Below are positions 14,596-17,544 of a DNA stretch of 17,544 nt, one piece after another. The DNA comes from JBCBZH01 sp039815415 (GTDB lineage Bacteria > Bacteroidota > Rhodothermia > Rhodothermales > Rubricoccaceae). The DNA lies in the NCBI GenBank assembly GCA_039815415.1, contig JBCBZH010000063.1, forward strand, positions 1-17,544. The letters are read 5' to 3'. The notes beneath the pieces are model-generated. The model was not told where the DNA came from. It did not search any database and saw only the letters and a program-made list of their open reading frames with translations. How positions within the stretch are numbered: the first letter of the stretch is position 1; every line of letters starts with the position of its first letter. Position numbers and translations under genes: made by a program.

Positions 14596-15579
14596 ATGCC
14601 GACAATCCTCACAACCATCCCGGTCTCTGATGGGCAGCCTAGCCGGACGGCCCTCGAAGCGCTGACACGCGCTCGCCAGCTCGCCACGGAGCACGGCTGG
14701 ACTTGCGCTGCCGTCGCGCTGGCGCCCGATGCCTCTGTAGTGTCTGACACCCTCGGGCGCTATGGTGCGCAAACCGTCTATGCTGTCAGCGACGCCACCT
14801 TCGCGGAGCCGCTCAACGCACCCGTGGTAGACGCGCTGGAGACGGTGATCCGTGAGGCGGGTCCCGAGATCGTCGTCTTCCCGTCGAGCGAAGGCGTGAA
14901 GGATGCCCTCGGCGCGCTGGCGGAGCGCCTCAACGCGCCCGCGCTCCCCGATGTGGCGTCGTTCTCGATGTCGGACTCGACCGTGGAAGCCGTGCGGCCT
15001 GTGATGGCCGCCAAGTTTCGCGCCCGCGTTCAGGCTGAGACATCGTCCGATTCTCCCGTGCTCGTGTCGGTTCGTGCAGGCTCCTACGCTGCTGAAGAAT
15101 CGCCCGTCACGCCTGAGGTCATTGACGTCGCGCTGGCGACCGACGCCAGCTCGTTGAGGCAGACGCTCCGCGACGTGGTCCGCTCCGCTGGCGGCGCTGT
15201 GGATCTCAGCGAGGCGCAGGTGGTGGTGGCCGCTGGTCGTGGCGTCCGCGACGAGGCGGGCAAGGCGCTAGTCGAAGAACTGGCCGATGTTACCGGCGCC
15301 GCGATCGGGGCCAGCCGTGCCGTCGTCGAGCTGGGGCTCTTCCCGGCGACGGCGCAGATCGGCCAGACGGGCAAGGTGGTGGCGCCCGACCTCTACTTCG
15401 CTGTCGGCATCTCGGGCGCCATTCAGCACGTGGCGGGCATGACCGGGAGCCGTACCATCGTCGCCATCAACAAGGACGCCGACGCGCCCATCTTCGACGT
15501 GGCGACCTACGGCATCGTGGGCGACCTGCATCAGGTGCTCCCGCCACTCATCGAAGCCATCCGAGACGCCAAGGCGTAG
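14596..15579 (+). CDS. etfA: Electron transfer flavoprotein alpha subunit (EtfA/FixB)
   Basis: 327-residue alpha subunit, which carries the redox-active FAD. The C-terminal FAD domain is complete: G-R-G-V-R at 214-218, S-R at 240-241, Q-I-G-Q-T-G-K at 254-260, G-I-S-G-A-I-Q-H at 271-278, then I-N-K-D-A-D-A-P-I-F at 291-300 and Y-G-I-V-G-D-L at 305-311. The N-terminal domain is of normal length. It pairs with EtfB; electrons would pass on to the FixC-like quinone reductase downstream. Decamer copies occur at 14674-14683 (R-Q-L-A) and 15144-15153 (D-A-S-S). Confidence 0.95.
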   Translation: MPTILTTIPVSDGQPSRTALEALTRARQLATEHGWTCAAVALAPDASVVSDTLGRYGAQTVYAVSDATFAEPLNAPVVDALETVIREAGPEIVVFPSSEGVKDALGALAERLNAPALPDVASFSMSDSTVEAVRPVMAAKFRARVQAETSSDSPVLVSVRAGSYAAEESPVTPEVIDVALATDASSLRQTLRDVVRSAGGAVDLSEAQVVVAAGRGVRDEAGKALVEELADVTGAAIGASRAVVELGLFPATAQIGQTGKVVAPDLYFAVGISGAIQHVAGMTGSRTIVAINKDADAPIFDVATYGIVGDLHQVLPPLIEAIRDAKA

Positions 15580-15591
15580 CGCACACGCATC

Positions 15592-16302
15592 ATGCAGAAC
15601 CGACACCTCGCGCTGGTTACGGGCGGCAACCGTGGCATCGGGCTGGAGACGGCGAAGGCGCTCGCTCGCAACGGGCTGGCGATTCTGATCGGGAGTCGCA
15701 ATCTGGACGATGGCCTCGAGGCCGTTCGCCAGCTCGAGGGAGATGGTCATGGCGCGGTCGAGCTTGATGTGACGAACTCGGACCAGGTGCAGCGTGCCGT
15801 CGCGGAGGCAGACTCGCGGGGCGGCCTTGATGTGCTGGTCAACAATGCCGCCATCTACCTGACGCCTCCAGCGGGAAAGGGAGACCGCACCGCGCTGACG
15901 ACAGAACTCGCAGTTGCCCACCGCACGTTCGAGGTGAACGTGTGGGCGCCGCTTCGGCTCTGCCAGCTGGTGATGCCAGGAATGGTGGAGCGGGGCTACG
16001 GACGCGTTGTCAATGTGTCGAGCGGATACGGTGCCTACGCTGCGCAGGATGGAGGGGGCCCCAGCGCGTACCGCCTGAGCAAGCTGGCGCTGAACGGCCT
16101 GACTCGCCAGCTCGCGGCCGAGGCGGGGAGCGGAGTGCTGGTGAACGCGGTCGATCCGGGGTGGGTACAGACGCGAATGGGCGGATCGGGGGCGAGTCGG
16201 GCGCCCGAAACCGCAGGCGCCGAGATCGCCTGGGCCGCCATGCTTCCCGACGGTGGACCTAGCGGCCAGTTCTTCTTCGCGAGAGAGCCACGGGCGTGGT
16301 AG
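15592..16302 (+). CDS. Short-chain dehydrogenase/reductase (SDR)
   Basis: 236-residue classical SDR, an NAD(P)-dependent oxidoreductase with a Rossmann fold. Cofactor motif T-G-G-N-R-G-I-G at 10-17; N-N-A-A at 84-87; Asn116; catalytic Ser143/144 in V-S-S; Tyr160 and Lys164 in Y-R-L-S-K; P-G at 189-190. The T-G-G-N-R-G-I-G motif and Arg near position 36 resemble carbonyl-reductase-like SDRs and suggest NADPH preference, but substrate is unknown. It starts 12 bp after the etfA stop and lies between etfA and fixC, an unusual place, so it is probably part of the same transcript. A strong hairpin follows it, before fixC. Confidence 0.92.
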   Translation: MQNRHLALVTGGNRGIGLETAKALARNGLAILIGSRNLDDGLEAVRQLEGDGHGAVELDVTNSDQVQRAVAEADSRGGLDVLVNNAAIYLTPPAGKGDRTALTTELAVAHRTFEVNVWAPLRLCQLVMPGMVERGYGRVVNVSSGYGAYAAQDGGGPSAYRLSKLALNGLTRQLAAEAGSGVLVNAVDPGWVQTRMGGSGASRAPETAGAEIAWAAMLPDGGPSGQFFFAREPRAW

Positions 16303-16356
16303 TGGGCTCCGAGCCTCGTCGCAACCTTTTCGGCCCGACATGTCCAACTGGCGGTA

Positions 16357-16378
16357 GCTTTCAGTTCAGACTGAAAGC
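16357..16378. terminator. Perfect 9-bp hairpin between SDR and fixC genes
   Basis: GCTTTCAGT and ACTGAAAGC pair perfectly around a TCAG loop. The hairpin starts 54 bp after the SDR stop and ends 32 bp before the next start. There is no clear U-run after it, so it could be a terminator, attenuator, RNA-processing site, operator or a dispersed repeat. Confidence 0.5.
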
Positions 16379-16410
16379 CCTTCCAAGGCCCGCCACAGCG
16401 GGTGGTTTGC

Positions 16411-17544
16411 ATGGACGACGATCTCTTCGACTGCATCATCGTCGGTGGCGGCCCCGCCGGGCTGGCGGCGGCCATGACGCTGGCCCGTGGCGGTGCCAAG
16501 TTTCTCCTCGCTGAGCGCGGCGAGTGGAGCGGCGCCAAGAATGTCTCTGGAGGTGTGCTCTGGGGCACCGATCTCCACCAGCTCGTTCCCGAGTACTGGA
16601 CGGACGAGGAGGGCGGATGGGAGCGGTTTGTCAACCACCGGCGCTTATCGCTGATGGACCGAGGCGCGTCGTTTTCGCTCGACTTCAAGAGCGATCACTT
16701 CGACACGCCGCCCTACACTGGCGTTACCGTCCTGCGCTCGCGGTTCGATGCGTGGCTAGCGGGCAAGGTGGACGAGGCCATCGCAGAGAGCCCGCATCCG
16801 GACGAGTCGTTTCTGGCGACCGATGTGCTGGTCGAGAGCATCCTTCTAGATGATGCCGGCCGCGCGGTGGGCATTCGAGCGGGCGGGGAGGACTTCCACG
16901 CGAAGTGCATCATTCTGGCCGAGGGCGTCAACAACCTTCTGGCCCGGCAGGTGGGGCTCGAGAAGGACTACGTGCCAGCCGACCACGTCGCCGTGGGCGT
17001 CAAAGAGGTCATCCGCCTGGGCCGGGAAACAGTCGAGGATCGGTTCCAGCTTCGCGGCCGCAGCGGACTCACCAACGAGTTCGTCGGCGCAGCGACGGAT
17101 GGAATCGACGGGGGCGGTTTCCTTTACACCAACCTCGAGAGTTTGTCGGTCGGGCTGGTGATCGGGATGAAGGCGCTCCGCGAGTCCGGGCGCAAGCCGT
17201 ACGACCTGCTGAATCAGTTCAAAGAGCACCCTGCCGTGGCCGACATGGTGCGCGGTGGCGATGTGGTGGAGTACAGCGCCAAGGTGGTCTCCACAGGCGA
17301 CATCCGGGGCGTTCCCAGCGAGCTGGTGATGGACGGGCTGATGATTGCAGGAGAGGCGGCTCACCTCGTTCTCAACGCGGGCCGTGCCATCCAGGGCATG
17401 GATTATGCGATGCGATCTGGACTCCTGGCCGCGCAGACGGCGCTGGATGCCATCGCAGCGGGCTATACGTCCAAGGCGAAGCTCAGCGCCTACCGGACAG
17501 CTCTCGATGCCAGTTATGTCATGCAGGACATGAAGGCCTTCCAG
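16411..17544 (+). CDS. fixC: FixC-like ETF:quinone oxidoreductase, 3'-truncated by window end
   Basis: 378 residues are visible and the frame is open to the last base. It is a FAD-dependent oxidoreductase of the FixC/ETF-QO family, which passes electrons from ETF to membrane quinone. N-terminal dinucleotide-binding motif V-G-G-G-P-A-G at 11-17, then E-R-G at 35-37 and G-A-K-N-V-S-G-G at 41-48, typical of FixC. The second FAD motif is near 310-334 (M-I-A-G-E-A-A-H-L-V-L-N-A-G-R-A-I-Q-G-M-D). Family members are about 430 residues, so perhaps 50-60 are missing. In FixABCX systems the 4Fe-4S ferredoxin-like FixX is encoded just downstream, outside this window. A similar geranylgeranyl-reductase-like flavoprotein is possible, but the etfBA context favours FixC. 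Confidence 0.9.
   Translation, partial: MDDDLFDCIIVGGGPAGLAAAMTLARGGAKFLLAERGEWSGAKNVSGGVLWGTDLHQLVPEYWTDEEGGWERFVNHRRLSLMDRGASFSLDFKSDHFDTPPYTGVTVLRSRFDAWLAGKVDEAIAESPHPDESFLATDVLVESILLDDAGRAVGIRAGGEDFHAKCIILAEGVNNLLARQVGLEKDYVPADHVAVGVKEVIRLGRETVEDRFQLRGRSGLTNEFVGAATDGIDGGGFLYTNLESLSVGLVIGMKALRESGRKPYDLLNQFKEHPAVADMVRGGDVVEYSAKVVSTGDIRGVPSELVMDGLMIAGEAAHLVLNAGRAIQGMDYAMRSGLLAAQTALDAIAAGYTSKAKLSAYRTALDASYVMQDMKAFQ

Larger units (their letters stand above)
2506..16114. repeat. Dispersed decamer CGCCAGCTCG / CGAGCTGGCG, 26 exact copies
   Basis: Exact copies start at 2506, 4938, 5416, 5670, 5837, 7035, 7609, 10871, 12591, 13674, 14674, 15144, 15727 and 16105 (CGCCAGCTCG on the plus strand, 14 copies), and at 2944, 3036, 3051, 4690, 5393, 6427, 8236, 8634, 8953, 9934, 11519 and 13537 (CGAGCTGGCG, 12 copies). 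The base after CGCCAGCTCG is A in 14 of 26. Within genes they are read in all three frames, giving R-Q-L, E-L-A, A-S-S, T-S-W, R-A-G and P-A-R. The near match CGCGCTGGCG occurs 11 more times. This list was made by eye and may miss copies. Confidence 0.9.

Noticed and set aside
2506..16114. Decamer enrichment explained by codon bias (E-L-A or R-Q-L)
   Set aside because: Copies fall in all three frames on both strands and also in intergenic DNA, so one favoured peptide cannot account for them.
15268..16347. 359-residue minus-strand open frame
   Set aside because: Antisense to etfA and the SDR, both with complete catalytic or cofactor motifs.
1..17544. CRISPR array, tRNA or rRNA genes
   Set aside because: No regularly spaced repeats with unique spacers and no recognisable tRNA or rRNA sequence were seen. 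The decamer copies are too short and irregularly spaced for CRISPR.

Overview
The window is about 16.5 kb of GC-rich (roughly two-thirds G+C by eye) bacterial DNA joined at about position 1055 to about 1.05 kb of clearly different, lower-GC, apparently non-coding DNA. Gene content (GH31 glucosidases, DUF4139, DUF6174, DUF4230, a split FixABC-type ETF system), high GC and near-absence of Shine-Dalgarno sequences suggest a member of Rhodothermota (Rubricoccus/Rubrivirga/Salinibacter-like) or a related Bacteroidota-group lineage. This is an inference without any database search. The right end stops inside an open gene, so the window is probably a contig or fragment.

Layout. Positions 1-1055 hold no convincing gene, an imperfect terminal inverted repeat (1-27 / 368-394), and an A12G5 run exactly where the last GH31 gene loses homology. 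Positions 1056-5328 (minus strand) hold two tandem GH31 alpha-glucosidase-like genes; the upstream copy is complete and the downstream copy is cut after its conserved Q-E-P-W. A perfect 12-bp LacI-family-type palindrome sits 15 bp upstream of the first start codon. Positions 5436-7869 (minus) hold a DUF6174-like lipoprotein gene and a DUF4139 secreted protein gene, 4 bp apart. Positions 7870-8193 are a repeat-rich intergenic region. Positions 8194-10249 (minus) hold a HerA-like ATPase gene and, upstream of it, a small membrane protein gene. From 10407 everything is on the plus strand: a phasin-like/DUF2188 protein, a DUF4230 protein overlapping (ATGA) a multi-pass membrane protein, a histidine phosphatase 4 bp from a small unknown protein, then etfB, etfA, an SDR oxidoreductase and a 3'-truncated fixC-like ETF:quinone oxidoreductase.

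Function. The GH31 pair points to alpha-glucan or oligosaccharide use under a sugar-responsive repressor. EtfB, EtfA and FixC together should move electrons through ETF flavins to quinone, possibly serving dehydrogenases such as acyl-CoA dehydrogenases; the SDR between them may belong to the same metabolic unit.

Most notable signal. The decamer CGCCAGCTCG (reverse complement CGAGCTGGCG) occurs exactly 26 times between 2506 and 16114, on both strands and in all three reading frames, and never in 1-1055. By a hand estimate from base composition about 0.1 copies are expected. It occurs inside genes and between them, once as a perfect inverted pair forming a 15-bp hairpin after a stop codon, once as a 14-bp palindrome, and as an in-frame 15-bp tandem duplication in a GH31 gene. 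This resembles DNA uptake sequences (USS/DUS), HIP1 or Chi-type genome-wide motifs, but the sequence matches none of the ones I know.
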